Shown here: positions 14,876-22,759 of the stretch, in pieces | How the letters are laid out: every line of letters begins with the position of its first letter | Numbering within the stretch: the stretch's first letter is position 1 | NCBI GenBank assembly: GCA_020850755.1 | Contig: JADZEB010000019.1 | Location: 1-37,666 of the forward strand | DNA length: 37,666 nt | Direction of reading: 5' to 3' | Source: Alphaproteobacteria bacterium | GTDB lineage: Bacteria; Pseudomonadota; Alphaproteobacteria; Acetobacterales; Acetobacteraceae | Notes under the pieces: generated by a model | What the model was told of the DNA's origin: nothing | The model's database searches: none | The model's input: the letters and a program-made list of their open reading frames with translations, nothing else | Program-made: the position numbers and the translations under genes

Positions 14876-15294
14876 GGCCCCTCCGTCAGCGCGTGCGGCA
14901 GCGCGATCCCGTGCGGCCCGGCGGGGGGATCGAAGCCCACCTTCACGCGATCGCCGATGCGCGGCGCCTCGGCGGCCTTCCCGCGCAGCGCAAGCATGAT
15001 GCGCGGCCCCTCGTCCAGATCGACCAGGGCGATGACATAGGGCAGGCCCGCCTTGAACGCCGCCGAGGGCGGCCGGTGCACGCGCGTGAAGCTGGCGATG
15101 CGGCCCCTCCCGCTGGCGCGGCGCCAGGCGGGCGCGGGCGCGTGGCAGCGCGCGCAAAGGGAACGCGGCGGGAACTGCGCCGTGCCGCACTGGCGGCAGG
15201 ATTGCAGCACCAGCTCGCCGCGCGCGCATCCGTCCCAGAAGGGGGCGGTATCGGCATTGGGAACGGGCAGCGGCCTGGCCTGAAGCTCGCTCAT
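14872..15294 (-). CDS. DUF35 / OB-fold zinc-ribbon acyl-CoA-associated protein
   Basis: A 140-residue protein with an N-terminal rubredoxin-like zinc ribbon (Cys33, Cys36, Cys47, Cys50) followed by an OB-fold (GRIASFTRVHR, then LPYVIALVDLDEG). DUF35 proteins bind beside thiolase-like enzymes. In archaea they bridge thiolase and HMG-CoA synthase, and in actinobacteria they form the aldolase complex with Ltp2. Its gene starts 1 bp after the thiolase-like gene stop and overlaps the hot-dog gene by ATGA, exactly where such a partner is expected. The DUF35 call is firm; the aldolase-partner role is inference from the neighbour. Confidence 0.9.
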   Translation of the reverse strand: MSELQARPLPVPNADTAPFWDGCARGELVLQSCRQCGTAQFPPRSLCARCHAPAPAWRRASGRGRIASFTRVHRPPSAAFKAGLPYVIALVDLDEGPRIMLALRGKAAEAPRIGDRVKVGFDPPAGPHGIALPHALTEGP

Positions 15295-15295
15295 C

Positions 15296-16456
15296 TCATC
15301 CCCTCCCCAGCACCAGCGAGCAATGGGCCGACAGGATGCCGCCATCGCCATGCACGAAGGCGAGCTCCGCCCCCCTCACCTGGCGCGCCTCGGCCTCGCC
15401 ACGCAGCTGGCGCACCGCCTCGACCAGATGGAACAGGCCGCCAGCCGCGCCGGAATGGGCGTAAGAGAGCAGGCCGCCATGCGTGTTGCAGGGCAGCCGC
15501 CCGCCAAGGTCGAGCGCACCGGCAAGCGCCGCGGGCCCGGCCTCGCCCTTCTCGAAGAAGCCGATCGATTCCAGCTCCACCAGCAGGGTGATGGTGAAGC
15601 TGTCATAGACCTCGGCAACATCGATGTCGGCCGGCCGCACGCCGGCACGCCCAAAGGCCTGGGCGGCGCTTTCGCGGCAGCCGAATGCGGTCAGGCTGGG
15701 CGCGGCGATGATGTGCTCGTGGGTGTTCTTCTGGCCCGAGCCGAGCAGCGCCGCGGGCGGCTTCGGGGCATCGCGCGCGGCATCGCGGGCGCTGACCACC
15801 AGGGCCGCGCCGCCATCGGAGATCAGGCAGCAATCGAGCAGGCAGAGCGGCTCGGCGATGGGGCGGCTTGCCAGCACGTCGGCGATCGCGATCGGTCTGC
15901 GCATCTGCGCCTTGGGGTGGCGCAGCGCATGGGTGCGTGCGGCCACCGCCATCGCCGCCAGATGTTCGCGCGTCGCGCCGTATTCGTGCATGTAGGCCTG
16001 CGCCACCAAGGCGTAGAGGGCGGGGATGGTGACGCCATAGGGGCGCTCGAACTGCGGGTGGCCGAAATCGGCCAGGGCCGCGACCGCGCGGTCGCGGGTC
16101 ATGCCGGTCAGGCGGTTGTCGGCCGCCACCACCAGCACATGCCGGCAGAGACCCGCCTCGACCAGCGCCTGGGCCTGCATCGCCATGACGCAGCCGGTGG
16201 CCCCGCCCGCCTGGATCGCCGCGGAATAGCTCGGCCGGATGCCGAGATACTCGCAGAACACCGAGGCCAGCATCGGGTGCGGTTCGGTCAGCGAATAGGC
16301 GCAGAGCACGCCGTCGATCTGGCCGGGACGCAGCCCCGCATCGGCGAGCGCGAGCAGGGCTGCCTCTGCGTGCAGGCCCATGCAGGACGAGCCTGGCAGT
16401 TCGCCCACCGCCGTGTCCGCAGCGCCGGTGATGGCGGCGCGCCAATCCTTCAGCAT
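15296..16456 (-). CDS. Thiolase-like protein of the SCP-x/Ltp2 family (probable acyl-CoA aldolase)
   Basis: A 386-residue thiolase-fold protein. The N-terminal half has GGATGC at 84-89 where SCP-x-type thiolases have a Gly/Ala/Ser-rich loop; Cys89 could be a nucleophile but the context is not that of a classical thiolase. The C-terminal half shows EVYDSF (Tyr284) and CNTHGGLLSYAHSG (Cys323, His326, Tyr332, His334). The tyrosines in these two regions correspond by eye to the catalytic tyrosine regions of the Ltp2 retro-aldolase. The usual thiolase HP-x-GATG is HSGAAGG here. The ATG at 16456 was chosen over the adjacent one at 16459 because it gives proper spacing to the AGGGG ribosome site. 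It is the first gene of the cluster and is followed by its DUF35 partner. Confidence 0.85.
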   Translation of the reverse strand: MLKDWRAAITGAADTAVGELPGSSCMGLHAEAALLALADAGLRPGQIDGVLCAYSLTEPHPMLASVFCEYLGIRPSYSAAIQAGGATGCVMAMQAQALVEAGLCRHVLVVAADNRLTGMTRDRAVAALADFGHPQFERPYGVTIPALYALVAQAYMHEYGATREHLAAMAVAARTHALRHPKAQMRRPIAIADVLASRPIAEPLCLLDCCLISDGGAALVVSARDAARDAPKPPAALLGSGQKNTHEHIIAAPSLTAFGCRESAAQAFGRAGVRPADIDVAEVYDSFTITLLVELESIGFFEKGEAGPAALAGALDLGGRLPCNTHGGLLSYAHSGAAGGLFHLVEAVRQLRGEAEARQVRGAELAFVHGDGGILSAHCSLVLGRG

Positions 16457-16816
16457 CATCACCCCTGTGAATCGCACGCGGCGCCAGCGCAGGCCGGAAC
16501 CGGCGCGCGCCTTGATCCGGCCGTGCGCCCGAGCACGCGCGGAAGATGGTAGTGAATATCGCCGCTCCCGCCCATCCGTTGCGCGCGGCCCGGTCCGTCC
16601 TCCCCGGCGCGCAGGCGCCCCAGCGTGCCGAGACAATCCGGTTGCGCACCGGCTGGGCTCCCGCCATGCTGGAATCCCGGGGTGTCCCGGCATCGGCTGG
16701 CCCGCGGGCCAGCCGAAGGGGCGCCCTCCGTCCGGCTGCGCTGGCGTCGATCGCGCGGCCGGATCGCAACGAAGATGGCGGCCGCCATGGGCGCCGCCCA
16801 ACCCAAGGGAGTGCAT
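16457..16816. other. Divergent intergenic region between catabolic cluster and ABC importer
   Basis: A 360-bp region with no convincing gene, between the - strand thiolase cluster and the + strand importer. Reading frames across it are open only because of high GC. It contains a perfect 24-bp palindrome (listed separately), a short inverted repeat CGTGC/GCACG at 16522-16537, and an AT-richer patch near 16541-16565 that could hold a promoter for the thiolase operon. I could not identify a convincing sigma-70 promoter. Confidence 0.5.
16693..16716. repeat. Perfect 24-bp palindrome (candidate operator)
   Basis: The 12-base half TCGGCTGGCCCG is followed immediately by its exact reverse complement, with no spacer. 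It lies 101 bp before the start of the importer's binding-protein gene and about 237 bp before the thiolase gene start on the other strand. Perfect symmetry suggests a dimeric regulator site; in RNA it would be a strong hairpin-forming sequence. It has no T tract, so a simple terminator is unlikely. Confidence 0.6.
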
Positions 16817-18421
16817 ATGAGCGTCTTGAGGAGCCTGTCGCGTGCGCTTGTGGCCGCTGCCTTCGGCCTCGCGCTCGCCGCACCCGTCGAAGCGCGAACC
16901 TTACGCTGGAGCGCTTCCGGCGATCCCAACACATTGGACCCGCATTCGCAGAATCTCGGCACAGTGACCATGATCCTGGGCCAGGTCTACGAAGCGCTGA
17001 TCCATCGCGGCCAGAACCTGCGGCTGGAACCTGGCCTCGCCACCGCCTGGCGGACGGTCGAGCCGACACGCTGGCGCTTCGAGCTGCGCCGCGGCGTCAA
17101 GTTCCATGACGGCGCCGACTTCACCGCCGACGATGTGGTGTTCTCGATCGGGCGCGCCCGCCAGCCGACCTCGAACTACGGCATCTATGTCAACACCATC
17201 GACCGGGTGGAGAAGGTCGACGATTTCACGGTGGACATCGTCACCAAGGCGCCCGATCCGATCCTGCCCAACAAGATCGCCACGGTGTTCATGATGGACC
17301 AGGGCTGGGCCGAGCGGAACAGCGCCACCCGGCCGCAGAACACCCGCGACCGCGAGGAGATGCACACCGTCCGCAACACGAACGGCACCGGCCCGTTCCG
17401 CATGCAAACGCGCGAGCCGGACGTACGCACCGTGCTGGTGCGCAACCAGGCCTGGTGGGGCTGGGCCAACCCGGCGCACAACTCGAACCTGACCGAGATC
17501 CTCTACCGCCCGATCTCCTCGGACGCGACGCGCATCGCCGCCCTGCTCTCGGGCGAGGTGGATTTCGTGCTCGACCCGCCGCCGCAGGACATCGCCCGGC
17601 TGCGCGGAAACAATGCCGTGCGCGTGGTGGAAGGCCCCGAGGTGCGGACGATCTTCTTCGTCATGGATGTCGATCGCGCCGAGCTGCTCTACTCGGACGT
17701 CAAGGGCCGCAACCCGTTCAAGGACATCCGCGTGCGCCGCGCGCTCTATCACGCGATCGACATCAACGCGATCCAGCGCGTGGTGATGCGCGGCCTGTCG
17801 GTGCCCACCGGCACGCTGTTCCCGCCGCAGGTGAACGGCCACGCCGTGGAGGAGGATGTGCGCCTGCCGCACGATCCGGCCGCGGCGCGCCGGCTGCTGG
17901 CCGAGGCCGGCTACCCGAACGGCTTCGAGGTCACGCTCGACTGCCCGAACAACCGCTACATCAATGACGAACAGGTTTGCCAGGCGGTGGTGGCGATGTG
18001 GGCGCGCATCGGCGTGCGCGCGCGCCTGAACGCCATGCCGTTGCAGACCTACTTCCCCAAGATCCAGCGCCGCGACAGCTCGCTCTACATGATGGGCTGG
18101 GGCGTGCCAACGCTCGATGCGCTCTATTCCTTCCAGGGCCTGATCGCCTCGCGCGACAGCCCGGTGGGCGGCGGCGCCAGCAGCTGGAACTTCGGCGGCT
18201 ACTCCAACGCCGAGGTGGACCGCCTGGTCGGGATGATGGTCAGCGAGACCGACCAGGCCAAGCGCAACGCGGCGATCCGCCAGGCGCTGCGGCTCTATCG
18301 CGAGGATGTGCCGCAGATCCCGCTGCACCACCAGGTGATCCCGTGGGCGGTGCGCTCGAACGTGCAGATCACGCACATGGCGAACAACCAGCCTGACATG
18401 CGCTGGACGCGCATCGACTGA
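16817..18421 (+). CDS. ABC transporter substrate-binding protein, family 5 (DppA/OppA-like)
   Basis: A 534-residue periplasmic binding protein of the dipeptide/oligopeptide/nickel family. A signal peptide (hydrophobic about 10-24, cleavage near VEARTL) is followed by the typical SGDPNTLDPH start, the VKFHDGADFTADDVVFS family signature (about residue 94 on) and NGTGPF. Tyr, Trp and Asp residues that line peptide-binding pockets are spread through the late part (MGWGVPTLDALYSF). The ATG at 16817 has AAGGGA upstream. It leads a complete five-gene importer on the + strand and is separated from the first permease gene by a 92-bp spacer with a strong hairpin. The substrate (peptide, opine or metal chelate) is not deducible. 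Confidence 0.92.
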   Translation: MSVLRSLSRALVAAAFGLALAAPVEARTLRWSASGDPNTLDPHSQNLGTVTMILGQVYEALIHRGQNLRLEPGLATAWRTVEPTRWRFELRRGVKFHDGADFTADDVVFSIGRARQPTSNYGIYVNTIDRVEKVDDFTVDIVTKAPDPILPNKIATVFMMDQGWAERNSATRPQNTRDREEMHTVRNTNGTGPFRMQTREPDVRTVLVRNQAWWGWANPAHNSNLTEILYRPISSDATRIAALLSGEVDFVLDPPPQDIARLRGNNAVRVVEGPEVRTIFFVMDVDRAELLYSDVKGRNPFKDIRVRRALYHAIDINAIQRVVMRGLSVPTGTLFPPQVNGHAVEEDVRLPHDPAAARRLLAEAGYPNGFEVTLDCPNNRYINDEQVCQAVVAMWARIGVRARLNAMPLQTYFPKIQRRDSSLYMMGWGVPTLDALYSFQGLIASRDSPVGGGASSWNFGGYSNAEVDRLVGMMVSETDQAKRNAAIRQALRLYREDVPQIPLHHQVIPWAVRSNVQITHMANNQPDMRWTRID

Positions 18422-18444
18422 ACTGAGAGAAAGGGGCACCGGCA

Positions 18445-18477
18445 CGCCGCGGCGGGAACGCGCTTCCCGTCGCGGCG
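18445..18477 (+). repeat. Stable intercistronic hairpin between binding protein and permease genes
   Basis: Bases 18445-18458 pair with 18464-18477 in a 14-bp stem with one G-U pair and a 5-nt loop (CGCGC). A second 12-bp palindrome (GGCGGC/GCCGCC) overlaps its 3' arm at 18474-18485. There is no T run. Stem-loops at this place in ABC operons commonly stabilise the upstream binding-protein transcript or attenuate the permease genes; that role is inferred here. Confidence 0.55.
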
Positions 18478-18513
18478 GCGCCGCCCCACCGGCAGGCCAG
18501 GCTTTCCCGCGCC

Positions 18514-19506
18514 ATGTTCATCTACATCCTCAGCCGCATCGGCCAGGCCGTGCCGGTAATCCTGACAGTCACCTTCATCGCCTTCGCCATGTTCGCCTAT
18601 GTCGGCGATCCGGTGACGATCATGCTCGGCCAGGATTACACCGAGGAGCAGCGCCAGGCCCTGATCGAGGCGCTCGGCCTCGACCAGCCCTTCTTCGTCC
18701 AGTATGCGCGCTTCGTCGCCAATGCGGTGCGGGGCGAGTTCGGCCTCAGCTACCGGCTCGGGCGGCCGGTGCTGTCGCTGATCGCCGAGCGGCTGCCGGC
18801 CACGCTTGAGCTCTCGCTCGTCGCCGCCGCGCTCGCGCTGCTGGTGGGGGTGCCGATGGGCGTGTTTACCGGCCTTTATCGCGAAAGCTGGCTCAGCCGC
18901 GCCTTCCTGGTCTTTTCGCTGGTCGGCGTCAGCCTGCCCACCTTCCTGATCGGCATCCTGCTGATCCTGGTGTTCGCGGTCATCCTCGGCTGGCTGCCGA
19001 GCTTCGGGCGCGGCGAGGTGGTGGTGTTCGGCTGGTGGAGCACGGGCCTTCTCACCGCCAGCGGGCTGAAGGCGCTGATCCTGCCCTCGATCACCCTCGG
19101 CCTGTTCCAGATGACGCTGATCATGCGGCTGGTGCGCGCCGAGATGCTCGAGGTGCTGCGCACCGACTACATCAAGTTCGCGCGCGCGCGCGGCCTGTCC
19201 AACCGCGCGGTGCATTTCGGGCATGCGCTCAAGAACACGCTGGTGCCGGTGATCACCATCACCGGGTTGCAGCTTGGCGCCATCGTCGCCTTCGCCATCG
19301 TCACCGAGACGGTGTTCCAGTGGCCCGGCATGGGCCTGCTGTTCATCCAGTCGGTCGGCTATGCCGACATACCGGTGATGTCGGCCTATCTGATGCTGAT
19401 CGCGCTGATGTTCGTGAGCATCAACCTGATCGTCGATCTGCTCTACTACGCCGTCGATCCCCGGCTGCGCGTCGACCGTGGCCGGCTCGGCCGCACGGGG
19501 GTGTGA
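18514..19506 (+). CDS. ABC transporter permease, DppB-like
   Basis: A 330-residue inner-membrane permease with about six hydrophobic helices, starting with the family-typical MFIYILSRIGQAVPV. The conserved cytoplasmic EAA loop, which contacts the ATPases, reads DYIKFARARGLSNRAVHFGHALKN (around residues 220-243). A periplasmic loop with GEFGLSYRLGRPV precedes it. It pairs with the DppC-like permease encoded 3 bp downstream. No clear ribosome site precedes the ATG at 18514. The long start-region match to DppB N termini supports the chosen start. Confidence 0.93.
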   Translation: MFIYILSRIGQAVPVILTVTFIAFAMFAYVGDPVTIMLGQDYTEEQRQALIEALGLDQPFFVQYARFVANAVRGEFGLSYRLGRPVLSLIAERLPATLELSLVAAALALLVGVPMGVFTGLYRESWLSRAFLVFSLVGVSLPTFLIGILLILVFAVILGWLPSFGRGEVVVFGWWSTGLLTASGLKALILPSITLGLFQMTLIMRLVRAEMLEVLRTDYIKFARARGLSNRAVHFGHALKNTLVPVITITGLQLGAIVAFAIVTETVFQWPGMGLLFIQSVGYADIPVMSAYLMLIALMFVSINLIVDLLYYAVDPRLRVDRGRLGRTGV

Positions 19507-19509
19507 GCC

Positions 19510-20442
19510 ATGTCCGCCGCCCCCCGGAGCCCCGGCCGGCTTGCCCGCCTGCTCGACAGCGACATCGCCTATTCCTTCCTCCATTCGCCGGTGGCGCTGC
19601 CTTCGGCGCTGGTGGCGCTCCTGTGCATCGGCGGGGCGCTGCTGGCACCCTGGATCGCCCCGCACGATCCGTTCGATCTGGCCGGCCTCAACCTGCTCGA
19701 CGCCTTCACTCCGCCCGTCTTCATGCCCGAGGGGCGGCTCGGCTTCCTGCTCGGCACCGACGATCAGGGCCGCGACCTGCTTTCGACCATCATGCACGGG
19801 GCGCGCATCTCGCTCCTGGTCGGGTTCAGCGCGGTGCTGTTCGCGATGACGCTCGGGGTGGCGATCGGGCTGCTTGCGGGCTATGTCGGGGGTAGCCTTG
19901 ATGCCGTCTTGATGCGCATCGCCGACATCAAGCTGACTTTCCCCACCATCCTGATCGCGCTCTTGATCGACGGGGTGGTGCGTGCCGCCCTGCCGCGCGA
20001 GCTGCACGACCGTGTCGCGCTTCCGGTGGTGATCTTTTCCATCGGCTTCGCCAACTGGGTGCAGTTCGCGCGCACCGTGCGCGGCTCCACCCTGGTCGAG
20101 AAGAACAAGGAATACGTGCAGGCGGCACGCGTGATCGGCCTGCATCCGCTGCGGATCATGGCCAGCCACGTCCTGCCCAACGTGCTCGGCCCGGTGCTGG
20201 TGATCGCCACCCTCAATCTCGGCTTCGCCATCCTGGCCGAGGCGACGCTGTCCTTCCTCGGCGTCGGCGTGCCGCCGACCCAGCCCTCGCTCGGCACGCT
20301 GATCCGCATCGGCAACGACTTCCTGTTCTCGGGCGAATGGTGGATTACTGTCTTTCCGGGCCTTGCCCTGGTGACGATGGTGCTGTCGATCAACCTCCTG
20401 GGCGATTGGCTGCGCGACGCTCTCAACCCCAAGCTCAGGTGA
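19510..20442 (+). CDS. ABC transporter permease, DppC-like
   Basis: A 310-residue permease. An N-terminal cytoplasmic tail and first helix (about 35-55) are followed by the DppC signature FLLGTDDQGRDLLSTIMHGARISLLVG. The EAA-type loop is KEYVQAARVIGLHPLRIMASHVLPN. The C terminus NLLGDWLRDALNPKLR is typical of the family. It forms the transmembrane channel with the preceding DppB-like protein. The gene starts 3 bp after the previous stop and is followed by the ATPase gene after 11 bp, giving a tight operon. Confidence 0.94.
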   Translation: MSAAPRSPGRLARLLDSDIAYSFLHSPVALPSALVALLCIGGALLAPWIAPHDPFDLAGLNLLDAFTPPVFMPEGRLGFLLGTDDQGRDLLSTIMHGARISLLVGFSAVLFAMTLGVAIGLLAGYVGGSLDAVLMRIADIKLTFPTILIALLIDGVVRAALPRELHDRVALPVVIFSIGFANWVQFARTVRGSTLVEKNKEYVQAARVIGLHPLRIMASHVLPNVLGPVLVIATLNLGFAILAEATLSFLGVGVPPTQPSLGTLIRIGNDFLFSGEWWITVFPGLALVTMVLSINLLGDWLRDALNPKLR

Positions 20443-20453
20443 GGATAGCGGCC

Positions 20454-21530
20454 GTGCCACTGCTCGAGGTGCAGGAGTTGCGGGTGGAGTTTCCGACCCG
20501 GCGTGGCGTGCTGACGGCGCTCGACGGCGTCTCCTTCGCGATCGAGGCCGGCGAGGTGCTTGGTGTTGTGGGCGAATCGGGCGCGGGCAAGTCGCTCACC
20601 GGCGCGGCGGTGATCGGCCTGCTCGAACCGCCCGGGCGCGTCGCCGGCGGGCAGATCCTGCTCGATGGGCGGCGCATAGACGGCCTGCCCTACGAGCAGA
20701 TGCGCCGCATCCGCGGCCGCGAGATCGGCGCCATCTTCCAGGACCCGCTGACGACCCTCAATCCGCTCTACACCGTCGGCCAGCAGCTGGCCGAAACCAT
20801 GCTCACGCACCTGCCGGTCAATCCGGCCGAGGCGCGCAGGCGCGCCATCCGCTGGCTCGAGGATGTGGGCATCCCGGGCGCCGCGCAGCGCATCGACGCC
20901 TACCCGCACGAATTCTCGGGCGGGATGCGCCAGCGCGTGGTGATCGCCCTTGCCCTCTGCGCCGAGCCCAGGCTGGTGATCGCGGACGAGCCCACCACCG
21001 CCCTCGACGTGTCGATCCAGGCGCAGATCATCACGCTGTTGAAGGGGCTCTGCCGCGAGCATGGCACGGCGATCATGCTGATCACCCACGACATGGGCGT
21101 GATCGCCGAGACGGCCGACCGGGTCGCGGTGATGTATGCCGGGCGCATCGCCGAGATCGGGCCGGTACGCGACGTGATCAAGCATGCCCGCCACCCCTAC
21201 ACGGTGGGGCTGATGGGCTCGATCCCGAGCCTCTCGGCGCGCGTCGAGCGGCTGGCGCAGATCGACGGGGCGATGCCGAGGCTGGCGGCGATCCCGCCCG
21301 GCTGCGCTTTCCACCCGCGCTGCGGCCATGCCTTCGCCCGCTGCAAGTCGGAACGGCCGGAGCTGATGGACGCGGGCGGGTCAAGCCGCGCCGCCTGCTG
21401 GCTGCACGCCGCCGATTCCGCGTCGGCAATGGTCGCAGGCGCACCACGAGAGGCACGGCCAGGAGACGCGCGGCCAGGAGACGCGCGGCCAGGAGCTGCA
21501 AGGCAGGGGGTCGCCGATGACGCACGCTGA
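20454..21530 (+). CDS. ABC transporter ATP-binding protein, DppD-like
   Basis: A 358-residue nucleotide-binding subunit. Walker A is GESGAGKS (40-47), the Q-loop is IFQDP (about 94-98), the signature is FSGGMRQR (154-161) and Walker B is LVIADEP (174-180). The C-terminal oligopeptide-family region contains [13 protein letters not shown] and a Cys-rich [17 protein letters not shown] segment, which in some members holds an iron-sulfur cluster. I chose the GTG at 20454 because GAGGA lies 8 bp upstream and homology begins at once (PLLEVQEL). The last residues are low-complexity repeats (RPGDA) generated by a 15-bp tandem repeat. It overlaps the next gene by 14 bp. Confidence 0.93.
   Translation: MPLLEVQELRVEFPTRRGVLTALDGVSFAIEAGEVLGVVGESGAGKSLTGAAVIGLLEPPGRVAGGQILLDGRRIDGLPYEQMRRIRGREIGAIFQDPLTTLNPLYTVGQQLAETMLTHLPVNPAEARRRAIRWLEDVGIPGAAQRIDAYPHEFSGGMRQRVVIALALCAEPRLVIADEPTTALDVSIQAQIITLLKGLCREHGTAIMLITHDMGVIAETADRVAVMYAGRIAEIGPVRDVIKHARHPYTVGLMGSIPSLSARVERLAQIDGAMPRLAAIPPGCAFHPRCGHAFARCKSERPELMDAGGSSRAACWLHAADSASAMVAGAPREARPGDARPGDARPGAARQGVADDAR
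21457..21500 (+). repeat. 15-bp direct tandem repeat within ABC ATPase gene, about 3 copies
   Basis: The unit GGCCAGGAGACGCGC occurs at 21457-21471 and 21472-21486, with a degenerate third copy at 21487-21500. It encodes repeated Arg-Pro-Gly-Asp-Ala near the C terminus, beyond the conserved domain. Being a multiple of three, copy changes would keep the frame. Confidence 0.8.
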
Positions 21531-22602
21531 AGCGCCCACCGCCGCCTCGCCCACCGCCTCGCCCCCCGCCCCGCCCTTGGCCGAGGCGATCGGGCTCAGG
21601 CGCGATTTCGACGTCTCCCGCCCCTTGCTCGCCAGGCTGGTCGCGGGCGAGGGCAGGCGCCGCCTGCGGGCCGTGGACGAAGTCTCCTTCGCCATCGCCC
21701 GCGGCGAGACGCTGGCGCTGGTGGGCGAGTCGGGCTGCGGCAAATCGACCGTGGCCAAGCTGATGGTGGGCCTCTATCCGCCCACCGGCGGGCGCATCCG
21801 CTTCGACGGGGCGGAGCTCGGCGCGCTTGCCTCGCGTCGTGCCCAGGCGGCCTATCGCCGGCGCCTGCAGATGATCTTCCAGGACCCCTATGCCAGCCTC
21901 AACCCGCGCTGGCGCGTGCGCGACATCATTGCCGAACCGATCCGCGCCTTCGGCCTGCTGCCCGATCGCGCGGCGCAGCGCGCACGCGTGGCCGAACTGC
22001 TGACCCAGGTCGGGCTTGCCCCGGCCGATGGCGAGAAGTATCCGCACGAATTCTCGGGCGGACAGCGCCAACGCATCTCGATCGCGCGCGCGCTCGCCTC
22101 GGCGCCCGAATTCCTCGTCTGCGACGAGCCCACCTCGGCGCTCGATGTCTCGGTGCAGGCGCAAATCCTGAACCTGATGAAGGAGTTGCAGCGCCAGTTC
22201 GGCCTCACCTACCTGTTCATCAGCCACAATCTCGCGGTCGTGCGCCACATGGCCGACCGGCTCGGGGTGATGTATCTCGGCCGCATCGTCGAGATCGGCC
22301 CGGCCGAGACGGTGTTCGCCACGCCCCGCCACCCCTATACGCGCCTGCTGCTGGAGGCGCTGCCCGACCTGGAGATGACGGGCCGCGCGCGCACGCCGGT
22401 GGGCGGCGAGGTGCCGAACCCGATCGACCCGCCGCCGGGCTGCACCTTCCATCCGCGCTGCCCGCTGGCCAATGCGCGCTGCCGGGCCGAGCGGCCCGAG
22501 CTGGCGCGGCACGGAACGGTCGAGGTGGCCTGCCACGCGGTCGAGGAAGGCAGGCTGGCCGAAGGCGCGGCGCTGCCGGTCGCGCCGGCCGCGGGTGCTT
22601 GA
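21517..22602 (+). CDS. ABC transporter ATP-binding protein, DppF/OppF-like
   Basis: A 361-residue ATPase that pairs with the DppD-like subunit to drive import. An Ala/Pro-rich N-terminal tail of about 20 residues precedes the ABC domain. Walker A is GESGCGKS (70-77), the signature is FSGGQRQRI, Walker B is [12 protein letters not shown] and the switch His is in [15 protein letters not shown]. The C-terminal oligopeptide domain includes [23 protein letters not shown] with the conserved cysteines. It starts inside the end of the previous gene (14-bp overlap) with a good ribosome site (AGGGGG). Confidence 0.94.
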   Translation: MTHAEAPTAASPTASPPAPPLAEAIGLRRDFDVSRPLLARLVAGEGRRRLRAVDEVSFAIARGETLALVGESGCGKSTVAKLMVGLYPPTGGRIRFDGAELGALASRRAQAAYRRRLQMIFQDPYASLNPRWRVRDIIAEPIRAFGLLPDRAAQRARVAELLTQVGLAPADGEKYPHEFSGGQRQRISIARALASAPEFLVCDEPTSALDVSVQAQILNLMKELQRQFGLTYLFISHNLAVVRHMADRLGVMYLGRIVEIGPAETVFATPRHPYTRLLLEALPDLEMTGRARTPVGGEVPNPIDPPPGCTFHPRCPLANARCRAERPELARHGTVEVACHAVEEGRLAEGAALPVAPAAGA

Positions 22603-22759
22603 CGCGACGCCTGCCGCGCGAACCGGCAGCGACGGCGAACCGCAATCTGATTACGCCCGCGCGGCAGCTGGTCTAGGCTCTGTCCGGATCGCCTGGTGGC
22701 GAATCGGCGCTGGCGCGCCGCACCGGGCCGGCCCGCACACAATCGCGGAGCGTCCGTTG

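Noticed and set aside
15296-16456. Ordinary acetyl-CoA acetyltransferase
   Set aside because: Active-site motifs depart from classical thiolases and the DUF35 and MaoC neighbours point to the SCP-x/Ltp2 group.
18295-20460. 721-codon - strand frame antisense to the permease genes
   Set aside because: Very rich in His, Gln, Asp and Arg with no domain; the + strand encodes recognisable DppB and DppC proteins.
22611-22629. CTGCCG/CGGCAG hairpin after the DppF-like gene as a terminator
   Set aside because: Only a 6-bp stem with a 7-nt loop and no T tract; common by chance at this GC content.
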